From: a virus
Length of the DNA stretch: 45,218 nucleotides
Reading direction: 5' to 3' (one strand)
Virus record (IMG/VR): IMGVR_UViG_3300005529_000013
Location: 1-45,218 of that record
Part shown: positions 29,350-38,613 of the stretch, in pieces
Numbering within the stretch: position 1 is the first letter of the stretch
Layout: each line of letters begins with the position of its first letter
Position numbers and translations under genes: made by a program
Notes under the pieces: model-generated
The model's database searches: none
What the model was told of the DNA's origin: nothing
What the model saw: the letters and a program-made list of their open reading frames with translations, nothing else

Positions 29350-29717
29350 ATTCGAACGCCGTCTACTCGACGGGAGCGTCGGCGACGACCAGCACGACGC
29401 TCGCCGCCTCCCTCACGCACGACGGAGCGTCCTTCTGGTTCTGCTCCGGATTCGAGGTGACCTCGGGGGGTGCCACGGGCGGCGGTGTAGTCAACGCGAC
29501 CTTGTCCGGTATTCTGGGCGGGACGCAGACGTACAAGTTTCCTGTTCCTACCGGGGTGACGGTCGCGGCTGCACCGCTCACGGTGCAGTTCAATCCGCCT
29601 CTGCCTTCGGTGGACGTGAACACGGACATCACGCTGAACCTGGGCGCTCCCGGCGCCGGTAATACGGGCGTCGCGATTTCCCTGCACGGTTTCAAGGGTC
29701 AACGTCAGCTTGGGTGA
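29346..29717 (+). CDS. Beta-rich hypothetical virion protein, 123 aa
   Basis: GTG start overlapping the previous stop. Rich in Gly, Thr, Ala and Val with alternating hydrophobics (SATTSTTLAASLTHDGASFW, PTGVTVAAAPLTVQFNPPLP, DVNTDITLNLGAPGAGNTGV), suggesting a beta-sandwich. Lies between the two paralogous small genes. A decoration or tail-adjacent role is inferred from position. Confidence 0.65.
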   Translation: MNSNAVYSTGASATTSTTLAASLTHDGASFWFCSGFEVTSGGATGGGVVNATLSGILGGTQTYKFPVPTGVTVAAAPLTVQFNPPLPSVDVNTDITLNLGAPGAGNTGVAISLHGFKGQRQLG

Positions 29718-29720
29718 GCC

Positions 29721-29957
29721 ATGGCTTATTACATCTCGATCAACTATGGTCAGGAGCCAATGATCTCGAACGACGTCGAGGGTGGCTCTGCGCCTAGCGC
29801 CGCCGACGTCTACGTCGCTATCGGCACGGGCGGGCAGCCGGTCTCGAACATGAGCCGCGATTCGATCTGCCAGCTGCTCCAGTCGATCGAGAACTACATC
29901 CGCTCGGACGACCCGCACAAGGGCGGGGCGAACGTGCTCGCAGGGCTGACGCCTTAA
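29721..29957 (+). CDS. Small hypothetical virion-region protein, 78 aa (paralogue of 29131-29349)
   Basis: MAYYISINYGQEPMISNDVE, DVYVAIGTGGQPVSNMSRDS, ICQLLQSIENYIRSDDP. Same beta-then-helix plan as the 72-aa protein at 29131. Followed by a 47-bp gap and the tailspike gene. Function unknown. Confidence 0.7.
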   Translation: MAYYISINYGQEPMISNDVEGGSAPSAADVYVAIGTGGQPVSNMSRDSICQLLQSIENYIRSDDPHKGGANVLAGLTP

Positions 29958-30004
29958 CCAACAACAGTCTGCCGCGACGACACGGCAAAGCTTAAGGGGC
30001 AGCC

Positions 30005-31918
30005 ATGTCAGGAATCACCTATCCGATAGTCCTCCCAGAGGCGACTGTAATAGGACGTCTCTCTGGAGGTTCGGGTAACGCGGAAGCAATTCCGATGGAC
30101 TCTCTTTCTGCGGCGATAAATTACGTCATCTCATCAATTGCTGGGCTTCGCGCTCTCGACCCGCCAACGACGCTTGTCAGGGCTTCTCTGCTCGGGTATT
30201 ACGCCTCAGGTGATGGCGGCGGCGGAATATTCTGGTGGAACTCGACCGACGCGACTGCGGATAATGGCGGTACGGTCATCGCTCCGAACGCAGGCGGTAT
30301 AGGTCGATGGAATCTCGTCTACGACCGCATCGTCAGGGTCGATCAGTTCGGGGCGAAAGGCGATGGCGTCACGGACGATGCCGCAACACTGGCAACTGTG
30401 GCGACAGCAGTTGGCTCCTCGAACGCAGAGATCCATTTTTCCCCCAGGAAAACCTACGTAATAGGATCTGCCGGGCTTCTCGTCTCCAATAAAACAGACG
30501 TTCACTTCGTCGGACATCACGCAAAGATCCTTGGGGGCGCCAAGTCGAATTTGCTGAGCCTTACCGGGGCAGGGGGCAATTGTCTTATCAAGTTCGACAC
30601 GTGCACGCGCTGCTCGTGGTCCGGATTCGAGATGGATGGCGGCGGGTTCGCGCACGATTTGGTCAGCCTGAATACCTGTACCGACTGCGCCGTCAAGGAC
30701 AACACGGGAACGAACTGCGGTGCACAAGCCCTGCTGAACTCATTCGGCGGTACGCGCACATCGTTCATCGGCAACACCGTATTTACCAGCGTTGGCGCTG
30801 GCGTTGCTGGAATCAGATCAGGGAACTGCAGCGCCAGCCAGATCGAGACGGACGTCCTGTTCGCAAATAACGAAATAACGAGCATGAGCAGCGACGGCAT
30901 CGTCTGTAGCAGCGTAGGCGGCCGTGTTGTCGGCAACAAGGCAAGCGGATGCTTCTCTGGAATTATCTTCGGTGGGGCAAACGGGTTTTCCTCCAAGAAC
31001 GTAACAATCGTTGGTAACACCTTCAGGAGCAATACCGCCCACGGCATCCAGAGCGACGTGAGCTATACGACGATTGCAGACGTACCTGTCGGAATAGTCA
31101 TAGCGAATAACGTCTGCGAGCTGAACAACGGCAGCGGAATTTTCGGCGTGTACTTGAACGGTGCAACGATCAACGGCAACGTGTGCATCAACAACAACGC
31201 GGACGCTGTTGGTAACGCCTACGGCATTCAATGCGACGAGATTTCCGAGACTTCGATCACAGGGAACTACTGCTGCGATACGCGAGCCGGTGGTTCGAGG
31301 ACTCAGGTCGACGGCATCAACATTGTCGCCAATACCGGCAACAACAACATCAAGAACACCGCCATCGTCGGCAACATTTGCAGGAACAACACGAATGCCG
31401 GCATCACCGTTCAGCAGAATTCCACGTTCACCGTGGACAGCACCACCATCAACGGGAATGTGTGCAACGACAATTCAGCGCGAGGAATAATTATCGCGGA
31501 ATCGACCGCTGGCAAGATCACGCGAAGCTCTGTGGTCGGTAACGTTTGCAAGAACAATACGACGAATGATCTTCGGGTAGACAGTCTTGACGCTGCTATC
31601 GCCGACAATCTCTACTCGACCGAGTCCAATGTCTCCGCATTCGTATTCACGGATCAGGACACCACGCCATCAGTCCTCGGCGCTCGCAAGCTCTTTAAGT
31701 GCACCAACAGCGTGGGCACGACCATCACTGGCTTCGACGACGGCATACTCGGACAAGTCATAAAAATCTGGTTCAGCAACGGCAACACCACGATCAACAC
31801 TGGAGGCCACTTCTCCCTGAAAGGCGGCGCCAACCTCGCCCCCGTGCCGTCCGGGGCGTTTATCGAGTTCACGCAGACGAGCGGGAACTTTTGGACTGAG
31901 ACGGGGCGTAATTTCTAG
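30005..31918 (+). CDS. Tailspike with right-handed beta-helix (pectate lyase-like)
   Basis: 637 aa, binding site AAGGGGCAGCC. N-terminal 100 residues are the particle-binding part. At about residue 112 comes VDQFGAKGDGVTDDAATLAT, the standard opening of the pectate-lyase superfamily domain of phage tailspikes. Then about 400 residues of beta-helix rungs with N/G-rich turns (KNVTIVGNTFRSN, ATINGNVCINNN, NTAIVGNICRNN, STTINGNVCNDN). The C-terminal 100 residues look like a trimerisation/cap domain. Such spikes bind and usually cleave O-antigen or capsule. Active-site acids cannot be assigned by eye. Confidence 0.88.
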   Translation: MSGITYPIVLPEATVIGRLSGGSGNAEAIPMDSLSAAINYVISSIAGLRALDPPTTLVRASLLGYYASGDGGGGIFWWNSTDATADNGGTVIAPNAGGIGRWNLVYDRIVRVDQFGAKGDGVTDDAATLATVATAVGSSNAEIHFSPRKTYVIGSAGLLVSNKTDVHFVGHHAKILGGAKSNLLSLTGAGGNCLIKFDTCTRCSWSGFEMDGGGFAHDLVSLNTCTDCAVKDNTGTNCGAQALLNSFGGTRTSFIGNTVFTSVGAGVAGIRSGNCSASQIETDVLFANNEITSMSSDGIVCSSVGGRVVGNKASGCFSGIIFGGANGFSSKNVTIVGNTFRSNTAHGIQSDVSYTTIADVPVGIVIANNVCELNNGSGIFGVYLNGATINGNVCINNNADAVGNAYGIQCDEISETSITGNYCCDTRAGGSRTQVDGINIVANTGNNNIKNTAIVGNICRNNTNAGITVQQNSTFTVDSTTINGNVCNDNSARGIIIAESTAGKITRSSVVGNVCKNNTTNDLRVDSLDAAIADNLYSTESNVSAFVFTDQDTTPSVLGARKLFKCTNSVGTTITGFDDGILGQVIKIWFSNGNTTINTGGHFSLKGGANLAPVPSGAFIEFTQTSGNFWTETGRNF

Positions 31919-31920
31919 TG

Positions 31921-33243
31921 CTATTGAATCGCCAACCGTACTATCGAGCGCGCCACACGGAAGAACGCGCGGAGCGCGACATATCCTGCGGCTACAAACG
32001 CGAAGTCGCGCGCGAAGCCGAACGGCGTCATGTAGCTCTGCTCGAGGTTCAACGCAAGAAAGAGCGCGGCACCGAGAAGGAGCGCGCGAAGGAACGGGTC
32101 ACGCAGGCGCCGCTCTCCATGAGCGCAGGCCCACACGATCAGGAGGATGAACAGCGGCGCGATCACGATGCTCAGGAACCCAAAATCCGCATACGTGCTC
32201 GTAAAGATGTTTTCCGACTGGTCGACGCGCTCCAAACCGAAGGCTGCCTGAGTCTCGGCCTCGGTATCGAAGATCACTTTGTCTGGGTAGATCGCGGATG
32301 GAACGAGGTTCTGCAGACCACCAATGAGGATGCGACCCCATTGCGGGCTTCCCATTCCGCGCAGGTCCGCGTCCACGATACTGTAGTTGAAGCGCCACAT
32401 GGCTTGACGTTGCTCGATATTCGATATGGTCTCGTTTACGTCCGCTGCGCTCTCAAGCAGGGACTTTTCCTCAAGCATCTCGGCCATGTTCTCCATCGGC
32501 ACGCCGCGCACCGTCGCAAATCGGTACGCCTGATAGACGTTGCTGATCATCAGCATCATTGGGACGAACATGATTAGCAGCAGAAGCGGCAGCCAGAGCC
32601 GGCGTCGTGCCCGGAACTGCGTGAGCAGGTCCCAGCCAGTGATTACGAGGAGAGCGAAGATCGCGCGCCGGCCCATGCCCATGATGACGAGCGCGCAGAG
32701 CCCGGCGAGCGCGAACCAGTACAGTCGGCGCGGCCCTTGCGTGGCGCGCGCCTTGCCCCAACAGCAGAGCGCGGCCGGGAACACCGAGACGTTCACGATC
32801 ATGCCGAGTGAGGTGAACCAGTACGGCAGATCGCGCTCGTTACCAGACAACTCTTCGGGCCCCAACTCCGCGTACATCGTGGCCGTGATGATCCGATACA
32901 CGACGGCGAGACCGACCAGACCGATGATGGGCCAGCGAGACGCCCCTATCCAATCCGCACGCATGCGTGCGAGAGACGTTTCCTGTAGGAATTGGGAGGG
33001 GCGTCTCGCAAACCACCATAGGATCAGCGTCGCGCCCGACACGATGACGAACACCGAGGCGACCGCGACCGGCTCGAAGTTTGGCTGCTCGGCCGCCATG
33101 GTGTCGAGAATGGTGTACGCCCCGAAGAACATAGCGATCGCGAGCAGGAAGAAGTCGAGAAGCGTCAGTCGCGACAGTCGCATCCAGAGCGATGGCAGGA
33201 GCCACGCAAGCAGCACAAGTGCGAACAGGACAGAGAAGGCCAT
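31921..33243 (-). CDS. O-antigen polymerase-like membrane protein, likely serotype conversion gene
   Basis: 440 aa with about ten hydrophobic helices (for example AFSVLFALVLLAWLLPSLW, FFLLAIAMFFGAYTI, LPLLLLIMFVPMMLMIS). One large loop of about 100 residues lies near the C-terminal third, as in Wzy-type polymerases and oligosaccharide repeat-unit polymerases. It is the only leftward gene in the late region, tail-to-tail with the tailspike gene (two bases apart). A candidate promoter, TTAGCA-18-TAACAT, lies upstream at 33295-33266. Lysogen expression could change the host O-antigen linkage and block phages using the same spike, as phage D3 does in Pseudomonas. Function inferred. Confidence 0.75.
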   Translation of the reverse strand: MAFSVLFALVLLAWLLPSLWMRLSRLTLLDFFLLAIAMFFGAYTILDTMAAEQPNFEPVAVASVFVIVSGATLILWWFARRPSQFLQETSLARMRADWIGASRWPIIGLVGLAVVYRIITATMYAELGPEELSGNERDLPYWFTSLGMIVNVSVFPAALCCWGKARATQGPRRLYWFALAGLCALVIMGMGRRAIFALLVITGWDLLTQFRARRRLWLPLLLLIMFVPMMLMISNVYQAYRFATVRGVPMENMAEMLEEKSLLESAADVNETISNIEQRQAMWRFNYSIVDADLRGMGSPQWGRILIGGLQNLVPSAIYPDKVIFDTEAETQAAFGLERVDQSENIFTSTYADFGFLSIVIAPLFILLIVWACAHGERRLRDPFLRALLLGAALFLALNLEQSYMTPFGFARDFAFVAAGYVALRAFFRVARSIVRLAIQ

Positions 33244-33296
33244 AACGACAAAAGAGGTCGACCTGGGATGTTAGAGCATTCCAGTCCTGTTTGCTA

Positions 33297-34574
33297 ATGT
33301 CGTTCCTCGTACCACTCGACATCTACAACCGCGCCTGCCAGCACTGCGGCGCTGCTCGGATCAAGACGTTCGGTGAGGACACTGTCCAGTTCGGAGAGAT
33401 CGACTTCGCCTACGACAAGATTCGCCGCTCGGAGATGCGCCGCAACGTGTGGCGCTTCGCGATCCGCAGGGCGGTGATGCGTCCAATCACGGCAGGATCG
33501 ACGATGCTCCTGTCCCCGTCTTTGTGGTCGAGCACGACCACCTACCCGTTCGGCGCCATTGTGGCAGACGTGAACGGATACCTGTGGCAGTCGAAGATGC
33601 AGGACAACCTGAACCAGGGGCCGGGAACCTCAACCGCGTGGGACGCCTACTGCGGGCCGATGACCGTCGAGCCATACGATTCGACCGTGACCACCGGGTA
33701 CTTCGCTGGAGAACTCGTCTACAAGACGCCAGGGGATGGGACGTTCAAGGTCTACATGTCGCTCATCAGCGGCACGAGCGGAGACCCAGCAATAACGACT
33801 CCGTGGGTTGCTACAACCACGTACATGAAGGACCAGGTCGTGACCTACCTGTCGACGACCTACACGAGCTTGATCGACTTCAACCTCGCGCAGACGCCTA
33901 CATCTTCTCCAGCGCCGTGGTCGGCGAGCACTACATACGCGCTAGGAGCCGCAGTGAGCGGTTCTGACGGCGTGAACTACACGTCGGTCGGAAACGGGAA
34001 CCTCGGGAACAACCCGACCACGACGACCGGCCTGTGGACGAATACCGGCGTTCTGACGCCGTGGGTAGCTGCGAGCACGTTCGGCACCGCCGCGGACGAG
34101 TGGCTGCAGATCACCGCAGGGCTTACCGACCTGGACATCTTCTATCCGATCGGGGCGGGGCCGGTCATGCAAGATCCGCAGAGGAACGTGTTCCGTCTGC
34201 CGGCGAACTACCTGCGCATCGCCCCGCAAGATCCGAAGGCTGGGTCCGTGTCGTTCCTCGGGGCCCCATCGGGTCTTATGTACAACGACTGGAACCTCGA
34301 GGGCGACTACATCGTATCCCGGGAGTCGTTCCCGATCATGCTGCGCTTCGTTGCCGACATCCGCGACGTGAGGGCCATGGACGATATGTTCTGCGAGGGG
34401 CTTGCCGCCGAGCTCGCGCGCGCAGTCTTCCCGAAGCTCGCCGGCCCTTCGGCGAAATTGAGTGACATCGCAGGCGCCTACGCCCTCGCGATCACGAATG
34501 CACGAGTCGTCAACGGCATCGAGACTGGGCCGACCGAAGCGCCGGAAGACGACTACATCGCCACGAGGCTGTAG
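33297..34574 (+). CDS. Tail adaptor-like protein with CBM5/12-like modules
   Basis: 425 aa from ATG 33297. The start (SFLVPLDIYNRACQHCGAAR, DFAYDKIRRSEMRRNVWRFA) and end (GLAAELARAVFPKLAG, SDIAGAYALAITNARVVNG) resemble the gp11-type tail adaptor that docks to the portal. In between are about four repeats of the pattern W-x-x-x-T-T-Y-x-x-G-x-x-V...Y-x-S...N-x-x-P (SSTTTYPFGAIVADVNGYLW, VATTTYMKDQVVTYLSTTYT, SASTTYALGAAVSGSDGVNY), typical of chitin-type CBM5/12 modules. The modules are presumably on the outside of the neck and may touch cell-surface glycans. Confidence 0.75.
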   Translation: MSFLVPLDIYNRACQHCGAARIKTFGEDTVQFGEIDFAYDKIRRSEMRRNVWRFAIRRAVMRPITAGSTMLLSPSLWSSTTTYPFGAIVADVNGYLWQSKMQDNLNQGPGTSTAWDAYCGPMTVEPYDSTVTTGYFAGELVYKTPGDGTFKVYMSLISGTSGDPAITTPWVATTTYMKDQVVTYLSTTYTSLIDFNLAQTPTSSPAPWSASTTYALGAAVSGSDGVNYTSVGNGNLGNNPTTTTGLWTNTGVLTPWVAASTFGTAADEWLQITAGLTDLDIFYPIGAGPVMQDPQRNVFRLPANYLRIAPQDPKAGSVSFLGAPSGLMYNDWNLEGDYIVSRESFPIMLRFVADIRDVRAMDDMFCEGLAAELARAVFPKLAGPSAKLSDIAGAYALAITNARVVNGIETGPTEAPEDDYIATRL

Positions 34575-37500
34575 ATGCCCGTCTCCAACTTCGTGCAGGA
34601 CTCATTCCTAGGCGGGGAATGGTCTCCGTTCGCGCAAGGCAAGATCAAAGACCCGTCCTATACCCGAGGGATGAACGTCTGCAGGAACGGCTATCCCCTT
34701 GAGGAAGGGGCATGGGTCAGACGTTCGGGAACGCACTTCTCGGCTACCACCTACAAGGGGAAAGCTGGGCGTGTGATCCCGTTCTCATTTCAGGAAGACG
34801 CGCCCTACGTGATGGAGTTCACCGATGGGGTGCTGCGCATGTTCGCGGCTACCGACACGACCTCGGGCCTGCTCAACACACTACCGCACGACTTCCGTAT
34901 CGTCACGACGAACGACAACCAGCAAGTGTCGAGCGTATCGAGCGCAAGCCCTGCTGTCGTTGCCACCGCAGGAAATCATGGATGGATGACTGGCGATCAG
35001 GGCATGTTCCTGTTCGACTCGTCGGTAAATGCTGGATTTACGCCGCTCCTGCGCAATCGCCTGTTCACGATCACGGTATTGAGCGCGACGACGTTCTCGA
35101 TCGCTGACGGCATCACCGGGGAGGCGATCGACGGCAGCACGCTCGGATGGTCGGCACCGGCTGCGAACACCGTAATTTTCGCCCGCGCTCTGGCGATTAC
35201 GACGCCTTACACGGCCGGTGCCTGGACGGCGCTTCGCAAGGTTCAGGCGGAAACCGAGACCCTTCTTCTGCACGGTAGCGTGAAACCGCGGAGCCTGAGC
35301 GTTTCGTCTCTGCCGACTGCCAGCACGTTTGCAAGTTTCTCGCTCGCCACAGTTTCATTCAAGGACGGCCCGTACCTGGACGCTCCGAAGGACGGGACTG
35401 TTTTGTCCCCGTCGGTTACGGCCGCGACGCTCGGAACGCTGCCGAGTGCGGCCGGGTGGGCTGCGGTTGCGTGGAATGGGACAGTGTTCTGCGCCATAGG
35501 GAACGGCACTGCGGCGGCAACATCTGCAGACGGAGTTACATGGGTCGCGCGCACATTGCCGACTAGCGCGGACTGGCAGGCCATAGCGTGGAACGGGAGT
35601 GTGTTCTGCGCGATAGCGCTTGATACGTCGAATGCCGGCACAACGGTTGCCGCTACATCTGCTGACGGGATCACCTGGGTAGCAAGAACGCTTTCCACGT
35701 CAGGGAGCTGGTATTCGATCGCGTGGGACGGGACGGTGTTCTGCGTCGTGGGGGTTGCGCTGTCGGGCTCGGCGACCGTTGTTATGACATCCCCGGACGG
35801 GATAGCGTGGACGACTCATTCTGGCGCGCTGCCTAACGACCCTATTATAGGTGTCTCTGGATTCTGGACTGCTGTAGGAACCGACGGCGCGGGGAAACTC
35901 TGCGCGCTTTCGAAGGCGACATGGATAGACCTCGGTGGTCCGGTACAGGTCACTGCCAGCATTATGGCGACATCATCGGACCACGGAACGACATGGACGC
36001 AGCGCTCATTCCCAATCAACTCGTTCACCTCGACGGCGATAGGGTGGAACGGATCTGTCTTCTGCGCACTAGGGAGCGGAAACCAGGCTGTTACTTCTCC
36101 GGACGGGGTGACGTGGACGATTCGCGCGCTGCCATCGTCGCAAAGCTGGACGGCTATTGCCAAGAACGGTGCTGGGCTTTTTACCGCCGTATCGCTTGGC
36201 TCGGTATCGGCGACGTCTCCTGACGGAATCACATGGACTCAGCGTGCGATGCCGCTAAGCGCAAGCTGGGACAGTATCGCGTGCGACGGAACCAACTTCG
36301 TTGCAGTTGCGAGCGGAAGCACTATGGCAGCTGTCAGCGCGACAGGATCATTTTCCATAGTCAGCATCGTAGCGTCCTCTATTGTGTCGATCAACAACGG
36401 CAGAGGTTTCGTCAGCACGGACGTGGGGCGTCTCATCCGACTGTTCTCTGAGCCGCTTCCGTATGTTGCAGCGACGACCTATGCTGCGGGCAATACGGTT
36501 TCGTTCAACGGGGCGTTCTATGTTTCTCTCGTTGGGACGAACTCTGGAAATCAGCCTGACGTGTTCCCGTCGAAATGGGGGCTAAGCACTGCGGTTGCGG
36601 TGTGGACGTGGGGGACAATTTCCATCGTCACATCCACCTCGAAAATAGGTGTCGCCCTTTCCGGCCCTGATCTTCTCTACACGACGCAGATCAATACGTG
36701 GCGACTCGGAGTTTATTCCGACACGACCGGATACCCGACGAACGGCGTGTACTACGAGGGCCGCATCTGGCTCGCGGGGGCTGTGTCGAACCGAGTCGAC
36801 AGCAGCGTGGTGAATGGAATTACACCTACGCAACTCGACATGACGCCCACCGCTGAAGACGGAACCGTCTCCGACAGCAACGGTATCAGCTACACGTTCA
36901 ACTCGGACGACGTGAACCCGATCTTCTGGATGAAGGGAATGAACTCCGGCATCGTCTGCGGCACGCAGGCGGCAGAGTGGCTCATCTCTGCTCCGACTAC
37001 CGGGCCGATCACGCCGACGAATATCCAGGCGCACCGCGGCACGACCTACGGTAGTGCGAACATGGAGCCCGCCGATACGCAGCTGACGATCTCGTTCGTG
37101 CAGCGTCTCAATCGGACGATGCTCGAATATTTCCCAGATGTTTTCTCCGGGCGTTTCGTCGCGCCGAACCTGACGGAAACAGGAAAGCACCTCACAAAAT
37201 CCGGTATCTCGGAGGTCCGCTATCAGCAGGAATTGCTGCCGATCATCTGGAGCCGCATGGAAGATGGGTCGCTCGCCGGGGCCACTTACGAGCGCGAGAA
37301 TCTGTTTTCCTCGCAGCCGCCCAAGTTCATTGCATGGCACCGCCACGATCTAGGAAGCTCTCGAACCATCGAGAGCATCGCAATCGGACCTTCGGCTGAT
37401 GGAACTCTCGACACGCTGACGATGGTGACGAACGATCCCACCACGGGAATCCGTCACATTGAGCACACGGAGAGCATCTTCAACGTCGGAAACGCCATCA

Positions 37501-38165
37501 CATCGGGCTGGTTCTGCGACAACGCGGTCGCCCCGAGCGGCGGGGTGCTTACTGTTGCCGGAGCCAACTCGACCATCACGTTCTACGGGCTGTGGCACCT
37601 GAACGGGAAGACAGTCACCGCATTGATCGGAGGAGTGGACGTAGGAGATTTCACGGTCTCGAACGGCGCGATCACCGTGCCTGTCGACAACGACATCAAT
37701 GGTCCATTCACGACCGCGTATCTCGCCTCGATCTCATCGACCAGCGCCTACGGAGAGATGGCTTGCGCTATCGACGGCCCTGGTGTTCGCTATACCGTGC
37801 CGGCCTGCGTCGGCTTCACCTACACGTCGCAGGGGCAGCTGCTTCGCCCCGATGCGGTGGAGCAAGGTAGAAGCCCGACAGGCCCGGGAGCCGGGAAACC
37901 AAGACGGCAAGGGTTTTTCTCCGCGAACCTAGTTGCTACTCAGGGCATAAAGTTCGGGACCGACTTCTCGAATCTGCACCAAGCTCAACTCACAACCCCT
38001 GGGGGTGGGGTACTGCTAACCGTACTACAGCTATACACGGGCGTATACTCACAACCCATTGACGACTCGTGGGGATTGGACGGAATGCTGTGCTGGGAGA
38101 TCGATAGACCATACCCGGCATGCGTCGCATCGATCAGTGGCTTCATGACGCAGACGGATCGCTGA
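34575..38165 (+). CDS. Tail nozzle-like protein with inserted seven-repeat beta-propeller
   Basis: 1196 aa. The N-terminus (VQDSFLGGEWSPFAQGKIKD, RRSGTHFSATTYKGKAGR, VMEFTDGVLRMFAATD) and the later part (GIVCGTQAAEWLISAPTTGP, DTQLTISFVQRLNRTMLEYF) resemble gp12-type nozzle proteins of short-tailed phages. Residues about 282-600 (nt 35420-36370) contain seven copies of a 40-50 aa unit, core ADWQAIAWNGSVFCAI ... SADGVTWVART, with the S/T-x-DG-x-T/A-W motif of BNR/sialidase-like propellers. A CBM5/12-like piece (VAATTYAAGNTVSFNGAFYV) follows. It starts directly at the adaptor stop. Confidence 0.8.
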   Translation: MPVSNFVQDSFLGGEWSPFAQGKIKDPSYTRGMNVCRNGYPLEEGAWVRRSGTHFSATTYKGKAGRVIPFSFQEDAPYVMEFTDGVLRMFAATDTTSGLLNTLPHDFRIVTTNDNQQVSSVSSASPAVVATAGNHGWMTGDQGMFLFDSSVNAGFTPLLRNRLFTITVLSATTFSIADGITGEAIDGSTLGWSAPAANTVIFARALAITTPYTAGAWTALRKVQAETETLLLHGSVKPRSLSVSSLPTASTFASFSLATVSFKDGPYLDAPKDGTVLSPSVTAATLGTLPSAAGWAAVAWNGTVFCAIGNGTAAATSADGVTWVARTLPTSADWQAIAWNGSVFCAIALDTSNAGTTVAATSADGITWVARTLSTSGSWYSIAWDGTVFCVVGVALSGSATVVMTSPDGIAWTTHSGALPNDPIIGVSGFWTAVGTDGAGKLCALSKATWIDLGGPVQVTASIMATSSDHGTTWTQRSFPINSFTSTAIGWNGSVFCALGSGNQAVTSPDGVTWTIRALPSSQSWTAIAKNGAGLFTAVSLGSVSATSPDGITWTQRAMPLSASWDSIACDGTNFVAVASGSTMAAVSATGSFSIVSIVASSIVSINNGRGFVSTDVGRLIRLFSEPLPYVAATTYAAGNTVSFNGAFYVSLVGTNSGNQPDVFPSKWGLSTAVAVWTWGTISIVTSTSKIGVALSGPDLLYTTQINTWRLGVYSDTTGYPTNGVYYEGRIWLAGAVSNRVDSSVVNGITPTQLDMTPTAEDGTVSDSNGISYTFNSDDVNPIFWMKGMNSGIVCGTQAAEWLISAPTTGPITPTNIQAHRGTTYGSANMEPADTQLTISFVQRLNRTMLEYFPDVFSGRFVAPNLTETGKHLTKSGISEVRYQQELLPIIWSRMEDGSLAGATYERENLFSSQPPKFIAWHRHDLGSSRTIESIAIGPSADGTLDTLTMVTNDPTTGIRHIEHTESIFNVGNAITSGWFCDNAVAPSGGVLTVAGANSTITFYGLWHLNGKTVTALIGGVDVGDFTVSNGAITVPVDNDINGPFTTAYLASISSTSAYGEMACAIDGPGVRYTVPACVGFTYTSQGQLLRPDAVEQGRSPTGPGAGKPRRQGFFSANLVATQGIKFGTDFSNLHQAQLTTPGGGVLLTVLQLYTGVYSQPIDDSWGLDGMLCWEIDRPYPACVASISGFMTQTDR

Positions 38166-38166
38166 G

Positions 38167-38613
38167 ATGGCCGACTACGGCGCAGCGATAAGGGGAGTCG
38201 GCGGTGCAGTGAGTGACCTGTACGGAGCTGAAGGCGCTGCTGCTACGGCTGGCTCCTACGGAACAGCGGCGACGATCGCGGAGCGCAACGCGAAGATCGT
38301 CCGCGGCGCGACCGAGATCAAGAACATTCAGACGCAGCGGCAGATATTCCAAGCTATCGGAGCACAGAAGGCGCAGGTCGGAGGTGCCGGATTTGCAGAG
38401 AGCGGTAGCGCTCTAGACATACTGCGCTCGAGCGCTTCCCAGGGCGCCATCATGAAGGCCGTCAACGAAGAGAACGGCTTCATCCAAGAGCAGAGTTATC
38501 TCGAGCAGGCCAATATGTTTGGCGGCATGCAGAAGGCGGCACAAGCCTCTTCTAAGGGGCAGGAGGCCGCAGGCGTCATCTCTATCGTGGGCGCAATCGC
38601 GGCGCTATTCTGA
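38167..38613 (+). CDS. Internal virion protein (small), 148 aa
   Basis: Ala/Gly/Gln-rich helical protein (ERNAKIVRGATEIKNIQTQR, QIFQAIGAQKAQVGGAGFAE, SASQGAIMKAVNEENGFIQE), ending in a hydrophobic helix (GVISIVGAIAALF). In podoviruses such proteins (like T7 gp14) form part of the ejection channel. First of three consecutive ejection-type genes with one-base to four-base overlaps. Confidence 0.72.
   Translation: MADYGAAIRGVGGAVSDLYGAEGAAATAGSYGTAATIAERNAKIVRGATEIKNIQTQRQIFQAIGAQKAQVGGAGFAESGSALDILRSSASQGAIMKAVNEENGFIQEQSYLEQANMFGGMQKAAQASSKGQEAAGVISIVGAIAALF

Noticed and set aside
31918-32577. 219-aa rightward frame opposite the polymerase-like gene
   Set aside because: Highly charged shadow (many Arg/Glu/His) of a membrane protein gene; the leftward frame has about ten hydrophobic helices.
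30005-34574. Diversity-generating retroelement, as in BPP-1
   Set aside because: Head genes resemble BPP-1, so I looked for a reverse transcriptase and a template/variable repeat pair near the tail genes. None is present.
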